DNA from: Mycolicibacterium chubuense
GTDB taxonomy: Bacteria > Actinomycetota > Actinomycetes > Mycobacteriales > Mycobacteriaceae
Length of the DNA: 64,000 nucleotides
Assembly (NCBI RefSeq): GCF_001044255.1
Contig: NZ_JYNX01000060.1
Span: 325,938-389,937 of the forward strand
Direction of reading: 5' to 3'
The position numbers were made by a program, and so were the translations under genes. Every line of letters starts with the position of its first letter. The stretch's first letter is position 1. Below, piece after piece: positions 1 through 8,916 of this stretch. Below the pieces are notes generated by a model. It was not told the origin of the DNA, did not search any database, and saw only the letters and a program-made list of their open reading frames with translations.

Positions 1-191
1 CGGCCGGCGTGATCATCGACGCGGTGCGCGCGGCGAAGATCGCCAAGGACCGCGGCATCGGCGGCCCCATCGAGGCCGCCTCGGCGTACCTGATGAAGAG
101 CCCGCCCAAGCAGCTGGCCGACGACATCGCCCGCGATCAGCTCGAGAAGTTCATCGCCGGTGGGCAGGAGCGTAGCGACTCGGGGATCTAA
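1..191 (+). CDS. ino1: Inositol-1-phosphate synthase, C-terminal end (partial)
   Basis: Only the last ~60 residues are present; the gene enters from the left edge. The tail resembles the C-terminus of mycobacterial Ino1 (Rv0046c type), including AAKIAKDRGIGGP and SAYLMKSPPKQL. Ino1 converts glucose-6-phosphate to myo-inositol-1-phosphate in the cytosol, the first step towards phosphatidylinositol, mannosides and mycothiol. The catalytic core lies outside the window, so function rests on this conserved tail. It ends at TAA, followed by a strong hairpin shared with the convergent eis gene. Confidence 0.88.
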   Translation, partial: AGVIIDAVRAAKIAKDRGIGGPIEAASAYLMKSPPKQLADDIARDQLEKFIAGGQERSDSGI

Positions 192-213
192 CCGGGCTGA
201 GTCTCCTCTTCGC

Positions 214-269
214 CGAAACTGCGGGGAGATCGCGTTCCGTCACGGAATGCCGATCTCCCCGCAGTTTCG
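214..269. terminator. Bidirectional hairpin terminator between ino1 and eis
   Basis: Two 19-base arms (214-232 and 251-269) are exact reverse complements. The 18-base loop contains a further TTCCG/CGGAA stem (235-239 with 243-247). It lies between the convergent stops of ino1 and eis, so it probably ends transcription from both sides. There is no U-tract, as is common for mycobacterial terminators. Confidence 0.75.
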
Positions 270-277
270 CGTTGGGG

Positions 278-1480
278 CTAGAAGCCGTAACCCAGCTCGG
301 CCGGGACGTCGACGGCGAACGCCGCGTCCAGCGCGGCTAGTACCTGAGAGTCGTTGCAGCGCAAGCGGTGTGCGGTCGCGAACGACGAGGCGCGGTGCGT
401 CCCGAGATAGAGGCTGCCCAGCACCGACACGTCGGTGTGCACGTCGGCGTCGGCGGTGGTGGGTGCACAGTGCGCATGGCCGTCGCGCACCTGCAGTGCG
501 AACCGGCCGCCGCGACCAAGGAACTCATCGGAGATCTCCAGCACCACAGACAGATCCGCCGCGTAGGTGCGCGCCTGCAGCACGGCCGGGATGTCGAGCA
601 TCCGCAGCCAGAGCCCGTCCTCGACACTGGTGGTGCGTACCCGGCGGGGATCGGTGAGCAGGTAGGGCAGCAACGCGCCGGGATGGGTGTGGATGCCGAT
701 CGTGTCCTTGAGATCCAGCCCCAGCAGCACCCGCCACAGCGCGATCTCCGCCTCCGCGGTCGCCGCCGCCAGCTTCGTCACCTCGACGGTGGTCTTCTCG
801 TCACTGCCGTGCAGCCGGTAGAACGCGAAGCCGTCCGGATGCAGCAGGCAGTAATGCGGCGTACCACCGCTTCTCGACCCCTCGCGGTCGGCCAGGATCT
901 CGTCCCACAGCCGGGCCGGGGTGTGCAGGCCGCCGGGAGTCCGGCGCCGCCATCGCTCGTCGATGTCCTCGAGCTGCGCGCGATGCTCGGCGGGCCGCAC
1001 GATGCGGACACCGCCCGGATCGGGCACCGCGGGATGGAAGCGTGCGCCGCGGCGGTGCACCTCGAGCCGTTCCCACACCGTCGCGGCGCCATAGCCGAAG
1101 CGGCCGTAGATCTCCGCCTCACTGGCCTCCAACCCGGCGATCGGGTAGGCGTCCATCCGCCGGTGCAGTTCGTCGAACATGCCGCTCAGCGCCCCCCGCC
1201 GCCGGTGGGTCGGTGCGACGGCGACCATCGACACCCCCGCCATCGGCAGCACCGCTCCCCCGGGCACGGTCAGCTCGAGATCGAGGAACAACGCCGTACC
1301 GACCACGTCGTCCCCGTCGCAGGCGACCACGGCGCTGTCCGCCGGCATCATCGACCGCCACACCGCGGCGGTCTCCTCGGACCGCCAGACCCCGAACCCC
1401 GTCGCGGTGATCAAGGCCATCGCCGCCCAGTCGGCCTCCTCGGCGCTACGGAACGTCAGGCTCTTCGGATCGGTGTGCAC
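278..1480 (-). CDS. eis: Eis-family GNAT N-acetyltransferase
   Basis: A 400-residue protein, close to M. tuberculosis Eis (402). The N-terminal GNAT domain has the acetyl-CoA loop VAVAPTHRRRGA (about 86-97). Tyr125 in EIYGRFGYG matches the general-acid Tyr126 of Eis. The protein ends in Phe400, matching the terminal Phe402 whose carboxylate is the catalytic base. Known Eis proteins acetylate several amines of aminoglycosides, and lysines of host or bacterial proteins. The GTG start at 1480 gives the family length; a TTG at 1522 would add 14 residues. It is divergent from the alpha/beta hydrolase gene. Substrate range cannot be read from sequence. Confidence 0.85.
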   Translation of the reverse strand: MHTDPKSLTFRSAEEADWAAMALITATGFGVWRSEETAAVWRSMMPADSAVVACDGDDVVGTALFLDLELTVPGGAVLPMAGVSMVAVAPTHRRRGALSGMFDELHRRMDAYPIAGLEASEAEIYGRFGYGAATVWERLEVHRRGARFHPAVPDPGGVRIVRPAEHRAQLEDIDERWRRRTPGGLHTPARLWDEILADREGSRSGGTPHYCLLHPDGFAFYRLHGSDEKTTVEVTKLAAATAEAEIALWRVLLGLDLKDTIGIHTHPGALLPYLLTDPRRVRTTSVEDGLWLRMLDIPAVLQARTYAADLSVVLEISDEFLGRGGRFALQVRDGHAHCAPTTADADVHTDVSVLGSLYLGTHRASSFATAHRLRCNDSQVLAALDAAFAVDVPAELGYGF

Positions 1481-1536
1481 GGCCTCGACGGTGGCACACC
1501 CGGCACGGCGCACGCATCCCAATATCGGCCGGTGCG

Positions 1537-1542
1537 TACTGT
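1537..1542 (+). promoter_or_regulatory. -10 element for a leaderless alpha/beta hydrolase mRNA
   Basis: TACTGT ends six bases before ATG 1549 and fits the mycobacterial TANNNT -10. Transcription would start at or next to the ATG, and no ribosome binding site is visible. No clear -35 was seen. Confidence 0.4.
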
Positions 1543-1548
1543 TTGCCC

Positions 1549-2445
1549 ATGGACGACAGCGACGACGAGCTGGCCAGCCTGTCGGAATTCATCTTCCTCA
1601 AAGAGAACGCCACCCAGGCCGGGGTGACGGGGCCGCTGCCGGCGGCGACCCGCGTCGACCACGGACCGATCAGCGCACTGCGGTACGGCGACGACGCGCC
1701 GCGCGTGGTGTTCCTGCACGGCGGCGGGCAGAACGCCCACACCTGGGACACCGTGATACTCGGGCTCGGCCTGCCCGCGCTGGCCATCGACCTTCCCGGC
1801 CATGGCCGTTCGGCGTGGCGCGAGGACGGTGACTACGGGCCGAAGAACAACGCGGTCGCGGTCGAACCGGTGGTGCGGGAGCTGGCCGGCGACGCCGACC
1901 TCGTCGTCGGCATGTCGCTCGGCGGTCTGACCGCACTGCGGTTGGCGGTGACCGCGCCGGACCTGGTGCGCAAGCTCGTCCTGGTCGACGTGACACCGTC
2001 GGCACCCGAACGGCACACCCAGATGACCGACGCGCAGAAGGGCACGGTCGCTCTCGTGCAGGGGGAGCGGAGCTTCCCGTCGTTCGACGCGATGCTCGAG
2101 GTGACCGTGGCGGCGGCACCGCACCGTGATCGGGAATCGTTGCGGCGCGGCGTGTTCCACAATGCCAAGCGGCTCGACGACGGCACCTGGACGTGGCGCT
2201 ACGACTCCATCCGGAAAGCGGAGGGATTCGAGGGCCTGTGGGACGACGTGCCGCGGCTCTCCACGCCGACGACCCTGGTCCGCGGCGCGAAGTCGTTCTT
2301 CGTCAACGACGACGACGCTGCCGAATTCGCCCGCACCGCGCCGGGATTCCAGCGCGTCCACATCGTCGAGGACTCCGGGCACTCGGTGCAGAGCGACCAG
2401 CCGCGGGTCCTCGTCGAGTTGCTACGCGGCGTCTTGGCCGACTGA
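1549..2445 (+). CDS. Alpha/beta-fold hydrolase
   Basis: A 298-residue cytosolic hydrolase with no signal peptide. It has the oxyanion segment FLHGGGQNAHTW (about 55-66), DLPGHGRS (81-88), the nucleophile elbow GMSLGG with Ser123, and a late GHSVQSDQP segment supplying the catalytic His. The substrate is unknown; family members include esterases, C-C hydrolases and epoxide-hydrolase-like enzymes. The ATG at 1549 is preferred over TTG 1543 because a -10 lies six bases upstream. Its last 24 bases overlap the 3' end of the convergent metalloprotease gene. Confidence 0.8.
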   Translation: MDDSDDELASLSEFIFLKENATQAGVTGPLPAATRVDHGPISALRYGDDAPRVVFLHGGGQNAHTWDTVILGLGLPALAIDLPGHGRSAWREDGDYGPKNNAVAVEPVVRELAGDADLVVGMSLGGLTALRLAVTAPDLVRKLVLVDVTPSAPERHTQMTDAQKGTVALVQGERSFPSFDAMLEVTVAAAPHRDRESLRRGVFHNAKRLDDGTWTWRYDSIRKAEGFEGLWDDVPRLSTPTTLVRGAKSFFVNDDDAAEFARTAPGFQRVHIVEDSGHSVQSDQPRVLVELLRGVLAD

Positions 2446-4029
2446 ACTCCCCGCCCTGCGGCGCCGCCGGACCAGCACGAGCAGCCCGGCGAACGCCAGC
2501 GCCGAGTTCTGCGGCGTGACCACCTGATAGCCGAGATCCTTCAGGATGCCCACCTCGACCGCGCTCAGCGCCCGCACACCGGGGCCTTTTCCGGCCTTGG
2601 CGTTCATCAGCTGATCGTCGGCGCCGACGAACGTGGTGTCGTCGAGGTGGCTCATGGAACTGCCGCTCTCCCAAGGGTTCGGCGTGTACAGCGGGACCGG
2701 GCCGCCGTACGCCGCGACCGCGTTCGCGCCCCCGAAGAACAAGCCCCCACTGGCGCCGGTGAGCCGCGCATTGTCGGCGGTGTTCCAGGTGTAGAACGCA
2801 CTGATCGGTTTGTGACCGTCGGCGGCCACGACGAACCGGTCGAACGATGTCCAGGAGCGACCCGTATTGCTTCCGGCCTTGTTGATCTGGGACAGGAAGC
2901 CGAGCGTGTGCAGCAGTTCGTGCAGTGCGGTCGACGTGAAGTCGTACTCGTCGGCGGCGATGCTGTCGTCCAATCCCCAGGCGTAGCTGAAGTTCCAGTC
3001 GATCTGGCCGTCGGCGGCCGACCCGTTGGAGTCGACCCCGGTGATCAGCTTGTTCTGCACGACGGTGCGCCAGAAGCCGGCGTATCCGGAGGTGAGCGCG
3101 CTGCCGGCCGAAGCGAGGCTGCCCGCATCGGTCTCCACACCCACGTCGTAGGTGAGCGTGACCGGCTTGGTCACCATGACGTATCCGGTGAGTCGTCTGG
3201 CCACGTCCTGCAGTGCCTGCTGCCGCTCGGGAGTCCAGGCGGTGCCGCCGTCGGTGTAGCGGAACTGAAAGGTGATGGCGCCCTGGTTGATCAGTGACGT
3301 GGCGCTGGTCCCGAACGGCCGGAACGGGCTGCCGTCGAGGACGGCGACGCGGAAGGTGTCGACGCCGTCGAACTTCTCGTTGGGCGTGTAGGTGTAGGTC
3401 CCGTCGTCGGCGAGTTGCACCAAGCCCTCGCGTGGTGACCGCCGGATCCGGTAGGTGAGCGGGTCGCCGTCGGAGTCGCTCGCACCGATCGTTCCGGTGA
3501 TCGGACCGTCGACCTGACCGGTGAGCTGGATCGGGGTCACGGTCGGTGCCTTGTTGAAGAGGGTGCTTCGGGTCGAGGTGGCGACGGTTTCGGTGGCGAC
3601 GGTGCTGGTGTCGACGGTGCTGGTGTCGACGGCCCGCGCGGCGGATGCGGGTTCGGCGTCGGCCACGCGGTCCGCCCGCCGCGCCTGACGTGTCTCGGCC
3701 CGGGCCGCGCGGCGCTCGGCTCGTCGCTGCGCCCCGGTGGTGCGGGCCGTGTCGGCCCGGTGCGCTGTCGACGGACCGGCAGACGCCGAGGTCTCGCTGG
3801 TGCCGTCCGCCGCGGCGACGCCGGTCTGCGGCCCGAGCAGCGAGAATCCCAGCAACGCCGCTCCGACACCGGCCGATGCCGCCCCGAGCGCTAGCCAGTG
3901 CGCGCGCGGCCGGCTTCGAGCTGCACTTTCGTAGCTGTATCCGTCACTATTTGACCCTCTCGTCAACAGTGCTGGACAGGCTATACCGGGAACGGCAGCA
4001 ACACCAGCAAATGCGGTTTTCCTGAACAC
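2422..4029 (-). CDS. Secreted, probably membrane-anchored zinc metalloprotease
   Basis: About 535 residues if the GTG at 4029 is used. A hydrophobic segment near residues 45-70 precedes an Ala/Arg/Thr-rich linker, suggesting export. A cadherin/Ig-like module follows (about 165-240; ASDSDGDPLTY, GTYTYTP). The catalytic region has HELLHTLGF (370-378), a distal His in SHLDD (about 461) and a possible Met-turn in LMN (about 474), a pattern like M8-type metzincins. The C-terminus has a short hydrophobic stretch (about 509-520) followed by five arginines, which looks like an anchor. The start is uncertain: a second hydrophobic N-terminal run and an in-frame TTG allow a shorter protein. Substrate unknown. 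Confidence 0.7.
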   Translation of the reverse strand: MFRKTAFAGVAAVPGIACPALLTRGSNSDGYSYESAARSRPRAHWLALGAASAGVGAALLGFSLLGPQTGVAAADGTSETSASAGPSTAHRADTARTTGAQRRAERRAARAETRQARRADRVADAEPASAARAVDTSTVDTSTVATETVATSTRSTLFNKAPTVTPIQLTGQVDGPITGTIGASDSDGDPLTYRIRRSPREGLVQLADDGTYTYTPNEKFDGVDTFRVAVLDGSPFRPFGTSATSLINQGAITFQFRYTDGGTAWTPERQQALQDVARRLTGYVMVTKPVTLTYDVGVETDAGSLASAGSALTSGYAGFWRTVVQNKLITGVDSNGSAADGQIDWNFSYAWGLDDSIAADEYDFTSTALHELLHTLGFLSQINKAGSNTGRSWTSFDRFVVAADGHKPISAFYTWNTADNARLTGASGGLFFGGANAVAAYGGPVPLYTPNPWESGSSMSHLDDTTFVGADDQLMNAKAGKGPGVRALSAVEVGILKDLGYQVVTPQNSALAFAGLLVLVRRRRRAGSSVGQDAA

Positions 4030-4140
4030 TCGCTGTTAACCCGCTGGTCGCCTGCTGCTCGTCGGAGTGTCGTACGGTGCGGGCGGTCCGGCCGGCAGCC
4101 CCCGGCCGGAGGTCCGCGTGGGAAGGAACCGGAAGATCTC

Positions 4141-6210
4141 ATGGCGCTCGTGCCGCTGAACCTGTTCGTCAGCCACGACGGGAAGTCCCGTCGGCAACAC
4201 ATCACGTGCGTCTTTAAGTGCGGCGACGCGTGCTCCAAGCCGGTGCCCAACCGGAGCGACAACGAGTACTTCGGCGACATCGCCAAGGTCGTGTCCCGCC
4301 GTTCGATCCTGCAGGCCGGCAGCGTCGCGGTGCTCGCCGTCGGCGCCGGATCCGCGCTCGCGGCATGCTCATCGCCGACCCAGCCCGCGCCGACGTCGTC
4401 GTCGGCGCCCGCCCCGGCCTCTCCCCCACCGGGCATGAACTTCGCGTCGGTGGCCCCCAACAGTGAGGACGCGGTCGTCGTCGCCGACGGCTACCGGCAG
4501 GCCGTCGTCATCAGCTGGGGCGACCCGATCCTTCCCGGCGCGCCCGCCTTCGACGTCGCCAAGCAGACCGGCGCGGCCCAGCGCGGCCAGTTCGGGTTCA
4601 ACAACGACTTCGCCGGGTTGCTGCCGATCCCCGGCCGGCAGAACCGCTTCCTGCTGGTCACCAACTTCGAGTACGTCACCCCGCAGTTCATGTTCCCCGG
4701 CTTCGACGCCGACGCCCCCACCCGCGAGCAGTTCGAGGTCGAGCAGGCCGCGGTCGGGATGGGCGTGGTCGAGGTGGAGCGCACCCCCGACGGTCTGAAA
4801 CCGGTGATGGGCTCCTACAACCGGCGCGTCACCGCCGACACCCCGTTCACCCTGACCGGTCCCGCAGCGGGCAGCGATTTCGTCAAGACCGCCGCCGACC
4901 CCGCCGGACGCACCGTGGCGGGCACGTTCGCCAACTGCTCGGGCGGCGTGACGCCGTGGGGCACCGTGCTGTCCGGGGAGGAGAACTTCCACGAGTACTT
5001 CGGCGCCGCCGACGGTGCGCCGGCGCCGGGCCCGGTCGACGCCGACCGCAGGGACCGCTACGGCGTCGCGGCCGAACCCACCGCCCTCAAGTGGGAGACG
5101 TTCGACCCGCGCTTCGACCTGACGAAGACGCCCAACGAGGTCAACCGGTTCGGCTACGTCGTCGAGCTCAACCCGTGGGACCCCGCGTCGACCCCGGTGA
5201 AGCACTCCGCGATGGGGCGCCTCAAGCACGAAGGCGCCACCATCTACGTCACCGACGACGGCACCGTGGTCGCCTACACCGGCGACGACCAGCGCTTCGA
5301 CTACATGTACAAATTCGTCTCCGCCAAGAAGGTGCAGCCCGGCACCGATCCGGCCGCGATGGCGCACAACATGACGATCCTCGACGAGGGCACGCTCTAC
5401 GTCGCCAAGCTCTCCAGCGACATCCCGCCCTCGGAGATCGACGGCTCCGGCACTCTGCCGGCGAAGGGCTCGTTCAGCGGCACCGGCACCTGGCTTCCGC
5501 TGCTGCGCAGCGGGCCCGGTGGGCAGGCGCAGTCACTGGTCGACGGCGTCACCGCACAGGAAGCCGCGGTGTTCACCCGGATGGCCGCCGACAAAGCCGG
5601 CGCCACGAAGATGGACCGCCCCGAGGACTTCGAGGCCAACCCCAAGACCGGCAAGGTCTACGTGGCGCTGACCAACAACGACGAACGCGGGGCGCCCGGC
5701 GAGGCCGCTCCCGACGCCGCCAACCCGCGCAACGACAACAAGAGCGGACAGGTCCTCGAGATCACCGATGACCACGCGGGCACCGACTTCACCTGGGAGC
5801 TGCTGCTGGTGTGCGGTGACCCGAAAGCGGCCGACACCTATTTCGCGGGATTCGACAAGAGCAAGGTCAGCCCGATCTCCTGCCCGGACAACCTGGCCTT
5901 CGACAGCCACGGCAACCTATGGATCTCCACCGACGGCAACGCACTCGACTCGAACGACGGACTGTTCGCGGTCGCGCTCGACGGCCCCAATCGCGGTGAG
6001 GTGAAACAATTCCTGACCGTTCCCCTGGGCGCGGAGACCTGCGGACCGATCGTGACCGACACGCTGGTGACGGTGTGCGTGCAGCACCCCGGGGAGAACG
6101 ACGACAACAGCATCGACAACCCGCAGTCGCGCTGGCCCGAGGGCGGCAACGGCACGGCGCGGCCGTCGGTGGTGGCAGTGTGGAAGGACAACGGGCAGAT
6201 CGGTCTCTGA
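4141..6210 (+). CDS. PhoX-family (DUF839) secreted phosphatase, Tat lipoprotein
   Basis: A 689-residue protein of the PhoX family, whose characterised members are Ca/Fe-dependent alkaline phosphatases. A twin-arginine motif SRRSIL (52-57) precedes a hydrophobic stretch ending SALAAC; Cys76 fits a lipobox, so the mature protein is probably a Tat-exported lipoprotein. The body carries family features such as FGFNNDFAG, SGEENFHEYFG, LKHEGATI, RPEDFEANP and the late CPDNLAFD/GNLWISTDG. A purine-rich ribosome site (GGAAGGAAC) precedes the ATG. It would release phosphate from organic esters outside the membrane. No Pho-box was identified. Confidence 0.83.
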   Translation: MALVPLNLFVSHDGKSRRQHITCVFKCGDACSKPVPNRSDNEYFGDIAKVVSRRSILQAGSVAVLAVGAGSALAACSSPTQPAPTSSSAPAPASPPPGMNFASVAPNSEDAVVVADGYRQAVVISWGDPILPGAPAFDVAKQTGAAQRGQFGFNNDFAGLLPIPGRQNRFLLVTNFEYVTPQFMFPGFDADAPTREQFEVEQAAVGMGVVEVERTPDGLKPVMGSYNRRVTADTPFTLTGPAAGSDFVKTAADPAGRTVAGTFANCSGGVTPWGTVLSGEENFHEYFGAADGAPAPGPVDADRRDRYGVAAEPTALKWETFDPRFDLTKTPNEVNRFGYVVELNPWDPASTPVKHSAMGRLKHEGATIYVTDDGTVVAYTGDDQRFDYMYKFVSAKKVQPGTDPAAMAHNMTILDEGTLYVAKLSSDIPPSEIDGSGTLPAKGSFSGTGTWLPLLRSGPGGQAQSLVDGVTAQEAAVFTRMAADKAGATKMDRPEDFEANPKTGKVYVALTNNDERGAPGEAAPDAANPRNDNKSGQVLEITDDHAGTDFTWELLLVCGDPKAADTYFAGFDKSKVSPISCPDNLAFDSHGNLWISTDGNALDSNDGLFAVALDGPNRGEVKQFLTVPLGAETCGPIVTDTLVTVCVQHPGENDDNSIDNPQSRWPEGGNGTARPSVVAVWKDNGQIGL

Positions 6211-6256
6211 ACGGTTGCGCGCGTTTGCGTCTGCTCGCGAGAGGCTATCTTGAGGC

Positions 6257-7048
6257 ATGACCCGACCCGTGCGTATCGGCGTGCAACTGCAGCCACAACA
6301 CTCCACCGAATACCGCCACATCCGGGACGCGGTGCGCCGCTGTGAGGACATCGGCGTCGACGTCGCGTTCAACTGGGACCACTTCTTCCCGCTGTACGGC
6401 GACCCCGACGGCGCACACTACGAATGCTGGACGATGCTCGCCGCGTGGGCCGAGCAGACCTCCCGCATCGAAATCGGCGCCCTGGTGACGTGTAACTCCT
6501 ACCGCAACCCCGAGCTGCTCGCCGACATGGCCCGCACCGTCGATCACATCTCCGACGGCCGGCTCATCCTCGGTATCGGATCCGGTTGGAAGCAGAAGGA
6601 TTACGACGAATACGGCTACGAATTCGGCACCGCGGGCAGCCGACTCGACGACCTCGCCGCGGCGCTGCCGCGCATCGAATCCCGGCTGGGCAAGCTGAAT
6701 CCCGCTCCGCTGCGCGACATTCCGATTCTGATCGGTGGGCAGGGCGAGAAGAAGACCCTGCGCCTGGTCGCCGAACACGCCGACATCTGGCACGGCTTCA
6801 CCGACCGCTCCACCTACCCCGGCAAGGCCGAGGTGCTCGACCGCCACTGCGCGGACGTCGGGCGCGACCCCTCGGCGATCGAGCGCTCATCGGGCGTGCC
6901 CGAGGGCAGCGAGGACGCCATGCTCGCCGGAGCCGAGGCCCTGGTCGGCCTCGGTGTCACGCTGCTGACGATCGGCGTCAACGGTCCCGACTACGACCTC
7001 ACCAAGGCCGAGGCGCTGTGTCGGTGGCGGGACCGCCAGGCGGGCTGA
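6257..7048 (+). CDS. LLM-class F420-dependent oxidoreductase
   Basis: A 263-residue luciferase-like (beta/alpha)8 barrel. It shows the family start VRIGVQLQPQ, the AFNWDHFFP segment, TSRIEIGALVTCNSYRNP, the DHISDGRLILGIGSGW block and IPILIGGQGEKKTLRLVAEHAD. In mycobacteria this subfamily usually uses cofactor F420 rather than FMN; that is inference from the family. The substrate is unknown. A TATCTT sequence five bases before the ATG suggests a leaderless or near-leaderless message. It lies between phoX and an ABC importer with separate spacing, so no operon is implied. Confidence 0.78.
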   Translation: MTRPVRIGVQLQPQHSTEYRHIRDAVRRCEDIGVDVAFNWDHFFPLYGDPDGAHYECWTMLAAWAEQTSRIEIGALVTCNSYRNPELLADMARTVDHISDGRLILGIGSGWKQKDYDEYGYEFGTAGSRLDDLAAALPRIESRLGKLNPAPLRDIPILIGGQGEKKTLRLVAEHADIWHGFTDRSTYPGKAEVLDRHCADVGRDPSAIERSSGVPEGSEDAMLAGAEALVGLGVTLLTIGVNGPDYDLTKAEALCRWRDRQAG

Positions 7049-7106
7049 CCGGCGCGGCATTGCACTCCGATTGAGCCGAACCTTCCGGCCCTGGCGCGCG
7101 GCCCAC

Positions 7107-7112
7107 TACGTT
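7107..7112 (+). promoter_or_regulatory. -10 element for the fused ABC importer gene
   Basis: TACGTT seven bases before ATG 7120 fits TANNNT for a leaderless transcript. It supports 7120 rather than the upstream TTG at 7111 as the start. Confidence 0.4.
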
Positions 7113-7119
7113 GCTTGAG

Positions 7120-8916
7120 ATGAGCAGCAAGCGGGTACCGCGCCTGACCGTGAAAAGTTTCGTTCTGGTCCTGGTGGCGGCGATGATCGCGGCGATGGGG
7201 TTCGCCGCCCCGGCGGGCGCGCAGGTGGATCAATGCGCCCCGCCCGGGGTGCAGAGCGCCAGTGCGCTGCCGACCAATCTGGCGGCCGCGGCCACCGGCC
7301 CCGCCGAAGACAAGTACACGACCGCCGGCGTGCGTCCGCTGCAGGACATCGACATCAACGCGCTGGGCTTGTCCAGCCCGGGCACGCTGACGGTCGGCAC
7401 CCTGTCCGATGCGCCGCCCAGCATCTGCATCAACTCAGCCGGCCAGTTCACCGGGTTCGACAACGAGCTGCTGCGGGCGGTCGCCGACAAGCTGGGCCTG
7501 AAGATCAACTTCGTCGGCACCGAGTTCTCCGGCCTGCTGGCACAGGTCGCGTCCCGCCGCTTCGACGTCGGCTCCTCGTCGATCACCACCACCGACGCCC
7601 GGCGGCAGACCGTCGGCTTCACCAACGGATACGACTTCGGTTACTTCTCGCTCGTGGTTCCTCAGGGCTCGCCGATCACCGGGTTCGACAAACTCGCCGC
7701 GGGTCAGCGCATCGGCGTCGTGCAGGGCACGGTGCAGGAGGCCTACGTCATCGACACCCTCAAGCTGCAGCCCGTGAAGTTCCCCGACTACAGCACGCTC
7801 TACGCAAGCCTCAAGACCCGCCAGCTCGACGCCTGGGTCGCGCCGTCGCAGCAGGCGCAGGGCACCGTGCAGCCGGGTGACCCCGCCGAGATCGTCGAAA
7901 ACACCTTCAGCCTGGACAATTTCGTCGCGTGGGCGGTCGCGAAGAACAATCAGCCGCTGATCGACGCGCTCAACTCCGGCCTCGACGCGATCATCGCCGA
8001 CGGCACCTGGTCGCGGCTGTACTCCGACTGGGTGCCGCGCGCCCTCCCGCCGGGCTGGAAGCCCGGATCCAAGGCCGCACCCGAACCGAAGCTGCCCGAC
8101 TTCGCCGCGATCGCCGCGGAGAACCAGTCGAAGGCCACCCCCGCGCAGGCCGCGGCGCCGCCGTCGACACTGTCCCAGCTCGCCGCGTCGTTCCTGGACT
8201 GGGACCTCTACAAGCAGGCCATCCCGGACCTGTTCAAGACCGGTCTACCCAACACCCTGATCCTGACCTTCGCCGCCAGCGTGATCGGACTCGTGCTCGG
8301 CATGGCGCTCGCGGTCGCCGGCATCTCGACCTCGCGGTTACTGCGCTGGCCCGCCCGCATCTACACCGACATCTTCCGAGGCCTGCCCGAAGTGGTGATC
8401 ATCCTGCTGATCGGGCTCGGCATCGGACCGGTGGTCGGACAGCTGACCGGCAACAACCCCTACCCGCTGGGGATCGCCGCGCTCGGCTTGATGGCCGCCG
8501 CGTACGTCGGCGAGATCTTCCGGTCCGGCATCCAGAGCGTGGACCCGGGACAGCTGGAGGCGTCGCGCGCGCTCGGCTTCAGCTACGCGACCTCCATGCG
8601 GCTCGTCGTCATCCCGCAGGGCGTGCGCCGGGTGCTGCCCGCGCTGATGAACCAGTTCATCTCGCTGCTCAAGGCGTCGTCGCTGGTGTACTTCCTCGGC
8701 CTGATCGCCAACCAGCGCGAGCTGTTCCAGGTGGGCCGCGACCTCAACGCCCAGACCGGCAACCTCTCACCGCTGGTCGCCGCCGGACTGTTCTACCTCG
8801 CCCTGACCATCCCCCTCACCCACCTGGTGAACTTCATCGACACCCGGCTGCGCCGCGGCCGCCGGCCCGACGAGGAGGACCCGCTGCTGACCTCGACCTC
8901 CCAGGAGATGAACTGA
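7120..8916 (+). CDS. Amino-acid ABC transporter, substrate-binding protein fused to permease
   Basis: A 598-residue two-domain protein. A signal/anchor helix (about 10-35, ending PAGAQ) leads into a type-3 solute-binding domain (about 90-325; TLSDAPPSICI, GFDNELLRAVADKLG, ASRRFDVGSSSITTT). A linker is followed by a His/Glu/Gln-type permease (about 360-580) with the EAA-like loop EASRALGFSYATSMRLVVIPQ. Fused importers of this kind are known, for example GlnPH in lactococci. Ligand is probably a polar amino acid; specificity is not readable. The downstream ATPase gene overlaps by one base, so one transcript is likely. Confidence 0.85.
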   Translation: MSSKRVPRLTVKSFVLVLVAAMIAAMGFAAPAGAQVDQCAPPGVQSASALPTNLAAAATGPAEDKYTTAGVRPLQDIDINALGLSSPGTLTVGTLSDAPPSICINSAGQFTGFDNELLRAVADKLGLKINFVGTEFSGLLAQVASRRFDVGSSSITTTDARRQTVGFTNGYDFGYFSLVVPQGSPITGFDKLAAGQRIGVVQGTVQEAYVIDTLKLQPVKFPDYSTLYASLKTRQLDAWVAPSQQAQGTVQPGDPAEIVENTFSLDNFVAWAVAKNNQPLIDALNSGLDAIIADGTWSRLYSDWVPRALPPGWKPGSKAAPEPKLPDFAAIAAENQSKATPAQAAAPPSTLSQLAASFLDWDLYKQAIPDLFKTGLPNTLILTFAASVIGLVLGMALAVAGISTSRLLRWPARIYTDIFRGLPEVVIILLIGLGIGPVVGQLTGNNPYPLGIAALGLMAAAYVGEIFRSGIQSVDPGQLEASRALGFSYATSMRLVVIPQGVRRVLPALMNQFISLLKASSLVYFLGLIANQRELFQVGRDLNAQTGNLSPLVAAGLFYLALTIPLTHLVNFIDTRLRRGRRPDEEDPLLTSTSQEMN

